A DNA stretch of 64,000 nucleotides. Source: Nepenthes gracilis (lineage: Eukaryota > Streptophyta > Magnoliopsida > Caryophyllales > Nepenthaceae). The notes under the pieces were generated by a model. The model had not been told where the DNA came from. It made no database searches and saw only the letters and a program-made list of their open reading frames with translations. The stretch lies in contig BSYO01000030.1 in the NCBI GenBank assembly GCA_033239525.1, positions 6,175,119 to 6,239,118 on the forward strand, given 5' to 3'. This document shows positions 25,010 through 37,900 of this stretch, piece after piece. Numbering within the stretch: the stretch's first letter is position 1; each line of letters begins with the position of its first letter. Made by a program: the position numbers and the translations under genes.

Positions 25010-25513
25010 TTCTTACCCCGCCTTCTGCTTGGCAATTACTCCAGTCAACATGCCCATAGTTAGTGTTGGAAGAGACCGTCTCTTTGATGCCCTTAGCAAA
25101 ACCTATGGTAAGCAATCTACCTTGTGACTCATGTCAGTTTGCTGTGCTCACGTCAAATCATTATGTTATTTTTGACTCTCAAATGCTAGAAGATGAAGAG
25201 TTCGAAGATCTGTGTTTTAAGTTCGGCATTGAGCTTGATGGCATCATAACCATTCGTGCAATCCTTCTTGTTGCAGTATTCTTGACAATTAGTTAAATTG
25301 AATATTTGAAAAATGTACCAGACAACAGAGAAGGCAATAATTCGAAAAAAAAAAAAGCACTTGGAAGAAGACGACTAAATAGAGGGTGAAGAAATTATAT
25401 ACAAAATCAAAGTCCCCGCCAATAGGTATTGACTTTGTGCACCAGACTTCCTACATTGTAGGATTTGAATAGGGTCAGTGAATGCAATATTATTTCAATA
25501 TTGCATAGAGGGT
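25010..25513 (+). pseudogene. Broken copy A of the phenylalanyl-tRNA synthetase beta 5' end
   Basis: It is colinear with 34910-35322 at a constant 9,900-bp offset through exon 2 and the start of exon 3. Exon 1-like 25050-25107 keeps its ATG and GTAAGC donor, with 3 mismatches in 58. Exon 2-like 25190-25245 has lost its donor (GTAAGC to ATAACC). Exon 3-like 25322-25425 has a longer A-run and an in-frame TAA after GACGAC. Directly after exon 3 the sequence jumps to one matching 37211-37295 of the true gene's intron 6, so exons 4-6 are missing. The upstream 5'-UTR intron acceptor is also lost (GGCAG to GGCAA). It is non-functional as a synthetase. Confidence 0.85.
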
Positions 25514-26273
25514 GTTCTCAATGGTGAATCACGGTCCAAACAAATGAAATAAAAAATAAAATAAAATACGTAAGTGTAAGTCTTCAAAAAGATATTTTCA
25601 TAGAAAAATTTGGCACTAAAGAATTAAAATAAAATAAAATAAATCTTAAGTGTATGTCTATAGATAAGCATTCTCCATGAAAATCTTGGTTTGAAAAAAT
25701 AAAATAATTAAAAATAGGGTTCAAAATAAAATGAAAATTAGGGTTTGATGTTATGCATTTCACACACACACACGTATATAATTTTAAAATTAGGGTTTCG
25801 GGAGATAAGTAAGAATTCTGACTAATTTTAAAATTATATTTTAGGCAACATGGTTACACATATGTAATTTTTTTCAATTTGGAAAAAGAAAAAAGTATTT
25901 ATTGTGTGTTATTTTTAATTCTAAAATTTTAAATTTTAAAAATGTAAATAATAGATTTATAATTAGGTTTGAAGTTTTAAACCATCGATATATTTGATTA
26001 ACAAAAATAATATTAAAACGAAAGGGCAAAAATGGAAGAGAAAGAGAATAAAATGAAATCAAAACGGCCAGGCATATATTAGGGCTCATCGTTGTCGTGA
26101 CAAATCGCTGCTTCAGTCTCTCTGTCTGTGGCAACTTCATTTTCTTCGGGCATCATCCGACGTCTACTCCAGGTAATGTCGGCCTGCTCCGTTTCTATTT
26201 CTCTTTGTCCTCTCTATTTCTTTTACCTCGCCTTCTGCTTGGCAGTTGGTTTGGTCGACATATTCATTGTTAG
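25512..26273 (+). pseudogene. Broken copy B of the synthetase promoter and 5' UTR
   Basis: It matches 34408-34968: GTGTTCTCAATGG...AATCACGG, the AAAATTTTAAATTTTAAAAA tract, GGGCTCATCGTTGT, and the 5'-UTR intron with CTACTCCAG donor side and TTGGCAG acceptor. The start codon is destroyed (ATG to ATA at 26260-26262) and homology stops a few bases later at the LTR-like sequence. About 120 bp with a CA repeat (about 25750-25870) is absent from the true promoter. Confidence 0.8.
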
Positions 26274-26627
26274 TATAAGAATTGAGATTTTATTATTCAT
26301 AATTTAATAAGCTAAATTAATTTATATAAAATTAAGATCAATGAATAGTAAAAAGTAAAAATTTATAAAATAAGAACGATTTCGGTTAATAAAAATATAA
26401 TACGGAAATTTATTTGATAATCAAATTAAATAACGACAAGATCACGGTTACCTAAATTTCCCAATTAGTAAATTAATATGATGATTAAATGTAAATGAAT
26501 TAAATTAATTAAGTAAAATTATACGGTTTATAAATCACTTTAATCGATTAATAATCAAATTAATTTCCGTTTAACATTCTTATAAGGTGGGAATTATTAT
26601 TCCCACACATGTGGGAATAATAATTCT

Positions 26628-26945
26628 ACATTTATTATTATTATTATTATTATTATTTTGTATTATTATTATATAATTAAGTATTATTATTATATATTAT
26701 TATATTTATTATTATTATTTATTAAGTATTATTATTATTATTACATATTATTATTATTATTATTAATTATTATGTACTAATTAGTAATTATTATTACATA
26801 TTATTATTATTATTATTATTAGATAATTTTACATATTATTATTATTATTATTATTATTAAGGTATTATTATTATTATTATTACATATTGTTATTATATTT
26901 ATTATTATTATTTTAAGTATTATTATTAAATATATTATACTATTA
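26628..26945. repeat. Imperfect (ATT)n array
   Basis: About 320 bp is made almost entirely of TTA/ATT units broken by TAATTA, ATATT and single-base changes. It is inside the LTR-like sequence. Confidence 0.9.
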
Positions 26946-28502
26946 TCATTAATTAAATTAATTAAGTAAAATTATACATATTGCAACACACAAACTCACA
27001 CACACTTAGAGAATTCAGCAAGAAATTAGCCAGCAGCATGTGCACCCGATCAAGCCAAAGTCTACCCAAAATTCCAATAATTCCATAAAGGATTCATCTT
27101 ATACATGGCAAGAGAATATCCTACACACATGACAATACCTAAATACATACACACATAGCTGAATATCATCAAAGTTCAGCACATAAAGACCCAACTTCAA
27201 CAAATCCCATGGCAGCTCAATTTTTCATTTAATTTACCAAGTAATTAATTAATTTAAAAGATGAAATTTGGCAAGAAAGAAGACGGGCCATGTGGCTTAT
27301 GAGGGACTAAAAATATATTAAAGATTAACTGCCAACGGAGCAACAACAAATGGCTTAAGGAGGAAGCAACACATGAATACTTTTTGCATGGCTTGGATTA
27401 ACAAGATATTGCCACCTTATGGGGCATGTGGCAGACTCTAATTAAATGGGGGATGACTAAGCACATTGATAAGAGCCTAAAAAAAAAAGAAAAAAGGAAA
27501 GAAAACCGTGTGAGGCTTGATGAAAAGAGGAGCAAAAGCAAAGAAGGGAAACAGAGTCCGCAGAGAGGAACCTGGTTAGCTGCTAAAATTCAAAATTAAA
27601 TATAAAATATTTTTAGGCAAGAACTCCTCTCCTTCTTTGAAGTATTGTTGAATTCTTAATTTTAATTTGAAATATTGTTAATCCAATATTTAAAAATCTC
27701 ACCAAATCCATGCTAAAATAAGCAAAGTTCAGCAACATGTCAAAATAAGATTTTGTTACTGAACTCTATTGCACCTTACTGATATCCAAATTTTTTCATA
27801 TCTCATTTGATCTATTCATGCCATAAAATTTTTACTGTATATCCTTAATATGTTAGCTAATTCACCATATTTTTTTCTAGAATAATCCTTACCATTACCA
27901 TACTATAATGAGTAAAGTTTAACATGTCAAAGTCAAATTCTATTGCTAACTCTGCTACACCTTACTGATATTCAAATTTTTACATATCCTATTTAATCAA
28001 TTTATGCCATGAAAGTTTTACTGGTTATATTTTAAGATGTTGACTAAATTTTTATATTTTTATTTTGGAATAATCCTTACCATTACCATACTAGAATAGC
28101 CAAAATTTAGAAACATGTATCATGAAGTTGGTTCCACAACCTACTGTTATGCTTACTAATATACTAATTTTACATACTATTAATGGATGATTTATCTCAT
28201 GAAGATTTCAATGAAGAAACTTTAATATATTTGCTACATTACCATATTTTTATTTTGAAATAATTCTTCACAAAACCAATTGGTTCAATAAAAACAAAGT
28301 AGATTAGCAGATTGAACTTGATGAAAACTTGAATTTGATTGCTATTTTTGAAAACATAGTAATTTATCTAATTGGCATATTCTGTGACCTTATGTTTATA
28401 ATTTGATTGCTATTTTTACCAAGTTTTAAATCGATTCCAACTGCACAAAAATTATGTAAGATATTTTAATGAACTGACAATATATCATAAAATTAACATA
28501 AT

Positions 28503-28540
28503 TGCCGCTCACGGCGCCCGCCGGCGCTCGGCGGGGCTTG
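28503..28540. other. GC-rich block inside AT-rich LTR
   Basis: About 38 bp of almost pure G+C (GGCGCCCGCCGGCGCTCGG core) is surrounded by sequence below 30% GC. Overlapping inverted repeats of GCCG/CGGC could fold. I cannot name it. Confidence 0.5.
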
Positions 28541-30554
28541 AGTTCGATCCAACGGGTAAAATTTTTGAACGCATTTTTGCCTCAAAAAAGTGGACTTAGG
28601 TTTTGTCATTCTGGAGATATTAACCTCCTTGAGAAGTACTTATGCTATGCATGAAAGATTAATACATAAGTTTTTAAATCACCATTGAAGCCTTGCATAA
28701 ATAAAATTGAAAAAAATTTATGATGAATCAAGTGGTTCAAAATTATATGCTGATTCTGCAAATCTAAATGTAGGGAAGAGTAATTTTTTCATGGTATTTT
28801 TAGTGCACGGCCGTTGAAGCCCGCAGCATTTTTCTCCGGACCCAAAATAATACCAAAAACCTTTAACTTATAATTATTTGTATATGCATGCTTGTTATCT
28901 CGTTAGCATGTAGATTTAAATATCTTTACGTATATTAGATATTTATTTATTGTTGCTTCGCTATACTTTTGGAAAAATCAAGCACAAAACCGCCAACTCC
29001 ATCAATATATCATAAAATTAACCACCAAATCAGCTCACAATCATGAAAGATTAATACATAACTTTAAATCGAGCATAAATAAAATTAGAAAATTTATTGA
29101 AGACCCTGATTCTGGAAAATTAAAATTGTGTAATTTAGTAAACCCGGACCCAAAATAAAATTGACTCATGAAAATGGAAAAATATTACATGGACCACCAA
29201 ATCAGCTCACAATCAGTGGTTAAGACCCTTATTAAATTTGAGCAATTGGCTCCCCAAAACCATGCATCTAATGGATCTTTGAATCGTGATCCACTTTGGT
29301 GAACTAAACCAGCCATGAAACGGTTGAACTAGAAGCCAACATGGTTATATTATTTATTATTAGGGTTGATCTATCACATGTAAAAGGTTCCCAAAAATAC
29401 TTCGATTTGGTTGCTAAACCGGCCCTAGAATTGAAATTGTCACTAAACCGGCCGATTTGCACTTAATTGCTTATTTTGCTAATTTAGTGTGAACCGAATT
29501 GAAAATAAATAATAAACCGACTATATATGATACGTTAAATTAGTAAATAAGTTATATATCATGTAAATCGATTGGTTATTATAAGAACCATATGTTAAAG
29601 ATATTTAATGAACCAATTTCTAATGAACCGGCTAATTTGGTAAGTGAACCGGTTTATGTATACTTTTTTTAAATGATAAACCAGTCACTTATTATAGCAT
29701 AATGGTGAACTGTCTCATGTGATATATCTAAAAAAATATTATGAAAAGTTAAACCGATTTATAAATTAGATTTGTGATCAAATCGGTTAAAGAAATAAAA
29801 TAGAATCACAATAACGATTTGAGTATCTTATGAAAATATGCATTTCATCATTTGCACTAATGCATGCACATTATTCCCTAAAATTTTCTTATAATTTCCT
29901 TATATATATGCATTTTTGTCAATATAGTCATGGTACCTTACTGAGCTTCTTACTCACCCCTCTATTATATACTTATCCTCAGATAACCCTGATGAGCTCA
30001 TTCCTAATGAAAATGAGCGAAGATAGAGATTATCTGCGAGAAAAGCTATCGATTTTGAAAGCTAGTGTATAGTATAGTAGTTGTATTAACGTAAGTGTAT
30101 ATATGATTTATGTTTTAACTAAATTTTGTAAACCTACGATATGATGTGGATGTATGTGGTACTTAGACATAGTATGCTTCCGCAAGTATATTCCTAGGTT
30201 ATATAAGTTAGATGGCATCTCTCATGTTCCAATATAGTAACTAAGACTACTGTATTAGTTTATGATCTCGTGGAGGAATGATGATTATTCTTTGTAGTAG
30301 TGTTGTGATGGATTTTTGGATGTTTGTGGATGTGTTAAATGTGAACGGGTTGAAATTTGGTGGTTTTGAAATTTGGCTACTATGTACAGGTTATTATTGA
30401 TAGGTTGTGTTTTTGGTTTTTGTTCAGATACAGTGGAAACTCTGTCAAAATTTCTATAGAATCATTAAGTAATTATTATGTATTAATTATTAAGTCATTA
30501 GAGTTTATATGTCATTAACATAGGGTCTTAAAGGATAGGACTCGTTCCGTTACA

Positions 30555-31951
30555 AATGCCCTCTTCGAACTCTCTTTCTTTTCTTTTTCATCGGTTTCTT
30601 CATCGATCGCAGGTCATCCGTAGGCGTGCATGTAACATTAGTACTTTTATAGAGACAGGCAGAGGAGATGATAACCAAAGAATAAATGCTCAAAGCATTT
30701 AAAGCTGCCATTGCAAGGCTTTCGAAAGAGGTGAAGAACATCGTCGCGGCCATCCAGCAATAGGCGGAGGCCATCCGACAACATGAAGACTGAATTGCTA
30801 CCACCACTTCCATTACCGCACAAATCTAGCACTCCATTGCTGAAATCCGTCAATCGACCGTCAGAATCATGCAACAATCTCTTCCGTCAACGAGCTCTCT
30901 GTTCCCGTTGAACCTTTTCATCCTCCACCTCAAACCATACCTCTATGGCTCACAACGCCACCACCAAACAAATAAATCTCACTGTGCAGGTTATCGGGAT
31001 CCATCGGCATGGTACATTTGGTAGATGACAAAGTAGATGCAAACCGAGTAAGTCCTCCACCGCCATCACAAACCCTACCCCCTCCTTCCACATGCATCAT
31101 CATCTGAATCCAAGGAGGAAAACATTGGTGCTGAACTGGTTGAGAAGGCAAAGGAGACGGTGAAGTTATCGAGCATTAATAGCAGTGGTGGATTTGATGT
31201 TGTGCCAAAGCCTAAGGGACTGCACCTTTCTCAGTACATTGGAGTGAATTTGGAGTGTTACAAGGTGATTGATATGTTTTTGATGCCAAAATCTAGCACC
31301 GTGTAATAGATAAGTTCAGGAAGTGACATCGCTGGTAGTAACGCTGGTAACTCAATGGTAGTGGAAGCCTGGGGGCTGGTAGTTTAACAGCAACATTTCA
31401 TCAAACTTGTTCATTATTCAACATTAAGGATAAGGTTCTCTTGAAGAAAAAGATAATGTTATGCGCCTTTTGTTTTTCCCTTTTCTCTTTTTTTTTTCCC
31501 CAGTTTTTCTTATTTTTCCCCATTGGTTATGTTGTTTTACTTTATTCCTTTTGATTTTTTGTTGAGCCTTTGTCAGTTGGATTCAAACCAATTCAATTGG
31601 ACTTCTGGTATAAATGTAAAAGCTCGTGGCTACAGTAAAAGGAGACGATGATTTCGATTTTCTGCTTTGCCCTCTCTGTGCAACACATACTCTCTCTCAT
31701 TGTCTCCTTTCCCTAACTACCTCGGAACTCTCCCTCTGACTTCCTCTCTGTTCCCTTTGTTTGTCTCTTTTTTCTAGCTCCCTCTACCTCATAGTTTCTC
31801 TCCCTCTATCAATTCTCTCATCTGCCTCTCTCGATTTTTGCTTTGTCTCCCTCACTCTCTTTCCCCTCTTTCCCTCTAATACCTCTTCCCTTCTTCCTCA
31901 TCGGTTTCTTCATCGATCGCAAGTAATCCATAGGCGTGCATGTAACATTAG
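30555..31951 (+). mobile_element. Small deleted LTR retroelement
   Basis: A repeated block, CATCGGTTTCTTCATCGATC...GGCGTGCATGTAACATTAG, occurs at 30589-30641 and 31897-31951 and marks the 3' ends of two LTRs. The left LTR is truncated by the Tekay-like sequence. The right one starts within about 31450-31500 and has a TATA-like GGTATAAATG (31608-31617) and a CT-rich leader. Between them is a gag-like N-terminal remnant (30650-31090) and an open stretch 31097-31309 (ESKEENIGAELVEKAKETVK..., no Met start, no recognised domain), then NIKDKVLL-like sequence at about 31418. Pol is absent. Confidence 0.55.
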
Positions 31952-34407
31952 AGGAGGAAAAGACAGAAGAAGATTCACACCTCTGAATTGGCCCTGTCAA
32001 ATTGGTGAATGATGGATCCTGCTGCTTTTTTTTTTTAGGTTATTTTTTAAAATAAATTAAATTTAAAAATAGCAACAAAAATAATAAAAAAAATAATAAT
32101 AACAACAATAATAATAATAGGATCCTCATTCTCGTCAAATTATGCAATGACGAATCTCATATTTGCTCCTTCCCCCCTTGGTTTTTTTTTTTTTTTTTTG
32201 ATGCAATAAACAGGGATGGTATAATTTTTTTTAAAAAAATATTGTTTTGCAATTTATTCAGATTAAACAAAACCATATACAAAACTGACCAAATTAAATA
32301 TAATACGTATATAGAATGTGTCAGAAATATGCCATTGTTTATTAAAATAGATATTTGAAATAAAATTTAAATATAATAGTATTTTTAGTGTGTTATTTAA
32401 AATATAATAACAACAAACTCTTATAACATTTAGTATCGTATTATTAGAAAGTAACAGTAATTTTAGATGTATTTTTTGACTACCCATAATAAATAAATTA
32501 TAGCTTTATAAATATAAAGATAATATAATTGATATTTAATCTATGTGAATTTATATTTGATATGGAATTAAATATTGTCTCCTTTTTCTTTTGTTAGTTA
32601 CTATTATTGTGAACAAAAAATTATGTAACAATCACTTTTTTGATTTTTAAATGTCATATATTTAAATAAATTGAAGTATTTATTAATAAAAACTAAACCC
32701 ATTACCATTGGCCAAATCATTAAAAAATTGAGTTATTCTTGTCAACTATGTTAAACCTCCAAAAATAACAAGTAAAACGTGATGTTTATATTCTTCCCTT
32801 GTCTTGGTTAGCTGGAAAGAAGAGGGGAGAACAATATGGAACTTGAACCAATGATAGTTCCACATAAATCCTAAACCAAATCTTTCTTTTTGAACTAACA
32901 AAAAAATTATCTAATTAAGCATAAAAAATAGTCTTTTGAATCCTACTGTCTAAATTCTACACAACACATAGCCACATACGAGCGTAAAGATACGAGGTTA
33001 GCTTACTAATTCATTGCCCGATATTCAATATAGCAAAATACTAACCAAATTATAATATTTGAGAATGAGTTGGGGGATCCTGCGTTGCGAAGTAAGATTA
33101 TCGTTTTAAAAAGGATTTTTGGTGTTCGAACACGTCCTCTCAAGGTGCTCAAAAATCAACATAAATCTCGAGTGAAAAGAAGTACAAGCACTATTAAATT
33201 AATCATACATTACATTCCTCTATCTACAATACATCCACACAAAGACATATTTAAGAAATCAAGCACCTACGTTTGTAGTAGATCTACAAATCTATCTTGA
33301 GTCAGGCTTTGGCAATCGAATACAACTCCCATGTCAATCAAACACTGAGTTGATTAGTTCATAAATCAATAAGTTTATTCAATACAATTAATTAATAAGT
33401 CATTTGAGATACTTCTACCATTATATTATATATTTATAAATCTTTAACATACATAAATACTATTAAAATTACATATCTGCAATAAGAATATGGTCCAACC
33501 AAATCTAAGAATAACATTCAAATGATGGCTTGGATGCCACCCTAAAATCGAGATTAAACTCATGAAATTAAGTATACATCTTTTATACTATACTTATGAT
33601 ATCTTATCAAAACATGGGTTTTGAATATGAAAGATTATAGATCTAATAGAACAAGAAAAGATATGAGATTTCAAAGAATGGGATGTTTCACTTGCCTTGA
33701 ATTACGATCTCCTATAGAAATTGTAAGCATAGATGATCTCCATTCTCTTCTACCAAGGACAGCTTCTCCTACAAGCACAGCACACCGAAGAACAATGGTA
33801 ATGTCAAGTAAATCTCTAGGGTTTTTCAAGAAATCAAGAATTCCCTCTCTCCTTTTGTCTCATGATTCAAATGGAGCTCTCACAATGGCAGTTGCTTCCT
33901 TTCCTTCCTTTAGCCAATACAAATAATTGATTTAAGGTAATGCGCTCAAAAGGTGGCTAGGTTATATTATAAGGAGCACTAGGGATTTCAAATAGGAAAG
34001 AGCGCAAGAAATTAGGGTTACAATCATTCCCTTAATCCCTTCTATGTCATGTATCATTTCCCTTCTTTGTCAATTTAATATTTTCATTCTATAAAATAAT
34101 AAAATATTTTAAGTATTATTATTTTCTGTCGTATATTTTTTTATTTAACTCTTTAATACTGAAAACTTATTTTTTCATATTAGGTTTCAAAACAACTATA
34201 CATTATCTATACTATCAAATTTGTATCAATTGTTAGTAGACAATCATCTATATTAATAGGAGGGTTTAAATTTAGTCATTGTTCATAGATTTTTTGATAT
34301 TTTATTAGACTTTATCAATTTGTAACATATGAACCACAAAAGGAAAATCTAATTATAAGCTTAAAATAAAAATTTTCAAAACTATGGGAAATCTTACTTA
34401 CTGAAAA
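31952..34407. other. AT-rich spacer upstream of the synthetase gene
   Basis: Low-complexity sequence with ATA/ATAA runs (about 32080-32120) and T-runs (32180-32200). A 101-codon frame at 33621-33926 is unrecognised and has no supporting splice or homology signal. Nothing else can be supported. Confidence 0.4.
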
Positions 34408-34949
34408 GTGTTCTCAATGGAAAATCACGGTCTAAACAAATAAAAAAAAAAAAGGCAATTGGATGTATTCAGAAAAATATTTTCATAGAAAAATTTGGGA
34501 CTAAAGAATTAAAATAAAATAAAAAATCTGATCGTATGTCTGTAGATAAGTATTTTTTATGAAAATTTTGATTTAAAAAAAAAATATTTATTATATGTTA
34601 TTTTTTAATTCTAAAATTTTAAATTTTAAAAATGTCAATGATAGAATTATAACTAGGTTTGAAACTTTAAACCATTGATATATTTGATTAACGAAAGCAA
34701 TATTAAAATGAATGGGCAAAAAAGGAAGAGAAAGAGAATAAAATGAAATCAAAACAGCCAGGCATGTATTAGGGCTCATCGTTGTTGTGGCAAATTGCTA
34801 CTTCTGTCTCTCTGTCTGTGGCAGCTTCATTTTCTTTGGGCATCATCCGACATCTACTCCAGGTAATATCGGCCTGCTCTGTCTCTATTTCTATTTGTTC
34901 TCTCTATTTCTCTCACCTCGCCTTCTACTTGGCAGTTAGTCTGGTCAAC
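34408..34949 (+). promoter_or_regulatory. Synthetase promoter and 5' UTR with a leader intron
   Basis: The region shared with copy B ends at the ATG. A short 5'-UTR intron is likely at 34863-34935: CTACTCCAG|GTAATATC to CTTGGCAG|TTAG, 73 nt. The same splice sites are kept in copy B, and the acceptor is lost in copy A. The leader is CT-rich (TCTGTCTCTCTGTCTGTG at about 34804), as usual for plant housekeeping genes. No clear TATA box was seen. Confidence 0.55.
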
Positions 34950-37900
34950 ATGCCCATAGTTAGCGTTGGAAGAGACCGTCTCTTTGATGCCCTTGGCAGA
35001 ACCTATGGTAAGCAGTCTACCTTGCTACTTATCTCAATTCGCTGTGCTCATATCAATTTATTATGTTATTTTTGGTTGTCAAATGCCAGAAGATGAAGAG
35101 TTCGAAGACCTGTGCTTTAAGTTCGGCATTGAGCTTGACGACATTGTAAGCATTCGTGCAATCCTTGTTGTTGAAGTATTCTTGACAAGTAGTTAAATTG
35201 AATATTCGAAAAATGTACCAGACAACAGAGAAGGCAATAATTCGAAAAGAGAAGCACTTGGAAGAAGACGACCCAACAGAGGATGAAGAAATTATATACA
35301 AAATCGAAGTCCCCGCCAATAGGTATTGGTACTATTAATTATGTTAATTGTTTCAAAGTTTTTGGTTATGTTCTTTATTTTGCATCTTCCCTGCAGACTA
35401 GTTTTTAATAAATTGTTAAATTTCCATGCAGATATGATTTGCTTTGCCTTGAGGGGCTTGCGCAAGCCCTGCGCATTTTTGAAGAGTGCGAAGAGATACC
35501 CAAATATACAGTTGCCAATATTAGCCCTGAATTGTTGCTGAGAATGCATGTGAAACCAGAGGTACATATTTGGGAATCTAAATAATTTTATTTGGATTTG
35601 TCAACTGAGCAATATTGGGTATATTAAGCTGTTTCTTTTCTTGTTCTGTAGACATCGTTGATTCGGCCATTTGTTGTTTGTGCGGTTTTGAGAGGTGTTG
35701 CTCTTGATGAAGCAAGATATAACAGCTTTATTGATCTTCAAGACAGGCTACATCAAAACATATGTCGGTAATGCATCTAAATCTGCTTATGCCTATGATT
35801 TGCTGCTTCTGTTAATTGGAGTTTTGTATGCTACTTGTTAGCAAGTTGTTGGATAATGTAGATTGCAAAAGTTTCAAAAATCAGCTTTTGCTTTCATAAA
35901 TGTTTCTAATATAGTGCTTATCTGTGCTCCAAGGACTAGTGTAGGCAATTTTAAATTTCTTTTTTTTTTTTTTTCCATTTTACTTCTCATTCTTTATGTA
36001 TAATTACTAACATTCACATCTTACTATAGGCGAAGAACCTTGGTTGCAATTGGCACACATGACTTGGACACCATTAAAGGACCTTTCACTTATGAGGTGT
36101 GCTACTGTTTCTTTTCTGCTACACGATTTTTCCAACTTCTATCATATGATAATATATTATGTGATCATCTTTGAAATCATAAGCCAATAACGTACTGGAA
36201 GGATAGATGTTTGTGATGTACAAATGAATATTTTTTTCCCAAGTTATTTTGAAATTTCACCACCATAGGCATGTAGGTGAAACTCTCCCTTACAACTACA
36301 AATTATCAGCAAAGAAAAGGAAATCATGAATAAAGACCTTCTAGTTTCTAAAAATAGGGAAAGTTGGCTAAGATTACCAGTGCCTGTTGTGTTAAGTTGT
36401 CAAGATGGTAATGGAATAATACTTTTGTCTGGCATATTGCCTTAGAAACTAACCTGTGACTGAAGATTTTCTGTTTCCAAGCCAGTCAGAGATGATATTA
36501 GCATAACCATTCTCATCTTTTTAATGAATGGAAGTTATCTTGCTGCCTTCTTCAGTGGCCAGGAAGCTCAATATTGATGTCAAGCTCAATATTAACTAGC
36601 AGCAACGATTTTCTTCTTCATATGCTGATTTGATAGAAAATTCACTGCTGGTATTAGCAGTCCATTTCAGCATGATATTTCCACCATCATTGTGCTCTGT
36701 AGTAGTCATTGAACTTCATTTCCTCATAAAACAGTATGACTCACTTTCTTTGCATTGATAACTCCATAAAAGAGCCTGCTTCAGATATGTTTTATACCTT
36801 TGTTTGACCCATAGAATAGAACATATGCTTTTGTGGCCGAGGCCTAGAATTGCCTGGGCATAGTGCTTTGTTCCATAATTGCATGTGAGTCCCTATACCC
36901 CATATTTCTTCTCTACATAAACATCAGCCCACACTACAAAAAAAACTCTGTTATTATTGAGATCATTCTTGTATGAAGAATGTTTTCCAGCTTTTAATAA
37001 CCTTATAAGGTAGTACTTTAAAAATATTTGAGCAATTTTGTAAACGGACACAAGGAGGTGCTCATTAGCTGAAACCCAACTAGCATATGCTAAGGAACTT
37101 GTGTGGACAAAAATGACAAGCAAAAGTGACAAATTTCGACAAGGAACTCAGATGTCTAGGTAATGATTCTGGCAACATTTTGATCAATAAGATTTTTCAT
37201 TCAAAAAAGGTTGACTTAGTACACGAGACTTCCCACATTGCAGGATTTGAATAGCGTCAGTGAATGCAATATTATTTCTGCATTGCATAGAGGGTGCTTC
37301 TATGGTTTGGACTCAGGAATTGGGGACATAATGGAGCAACCTTATTGTTGTACTAAGAGGCTGCCTTCACTGGAGCTAAATTTTCAGCATGTTAGAGGGA
37401 GCCTGACTATCTCATTGGCAGTATTCCTTCCTGGAAATTTGATAACCAAAATCAGACATTGCTTCAGGTTCAATAACTTTCAAAAGTATTAATTGTTATA
37501 AAACCAGATGCTACAAAGAATTGTTCAAAGCATTCATGGATTTTCTTTACAGATTTAGCTTCACTATTGCACATACATTATTGAATCATTAGCATAGAAA
37601 ATGTCCGTATGACACAATATCTTCCAATAAGTGTTGTCAAGAGTATGCTTATCATTAGCAGTACATGCTTTTGGTTAGAATTATATATGTTGATAGTATA
37701 TTCCTGTTTAAGGATATTCTAGTCTTGCACAATATTGTAAATAACCCTATATATATAAATATATATCTCTAAACCGTAGAGTGTGAGGGTTTCCTCCAAG
37801 TTGTTTCTTCTCTTGTAACAAGGTATCAAAGAGTAGAAAATTTATAAACATTGCGGCTGCCGCTGGTGATTTCTGTATCTTGTAATGAGTGCGCCCATCA

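Larger units (their letters stand above)
26274..30554 (+). mobile_element. Tekay-like Ty3/gypsy LTR, plus orientation, probable solo LTR
   Basis: It begins TATAAGAATTGAG (mutated TG end) and ends CGTTCCGTTACA, like Tekay/Del LTR 3' ends (...CGTTACA). It contains the family-typical GGTACCTTACTGAGC...CTTACTCACCCC at about 29931-29960. It resembles the minus-strand LTR at 1284-3624 in these parts. There are no coding domains. Flanks GTTAG and AATGC do not match, so the ends may have been changed by recombination. An expanded ATT array makes it unusually long. Confidence 0.55.

Noticed and set aside
25063..25296. Small protein-coding gene in copy A
   Set aside because: It starts in the wrong frame of exon 1 and enters the exon 2 frame only through unspliced intron. 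It is a by-product of the pseudogene.
33621..33926. 101-codon frame upstream of the synthetase gene
   Set aside because: There is no recognisable domain, promoter or splice support. It is compatible with chance in a region where the neighbouring DNA is repeat-derived.
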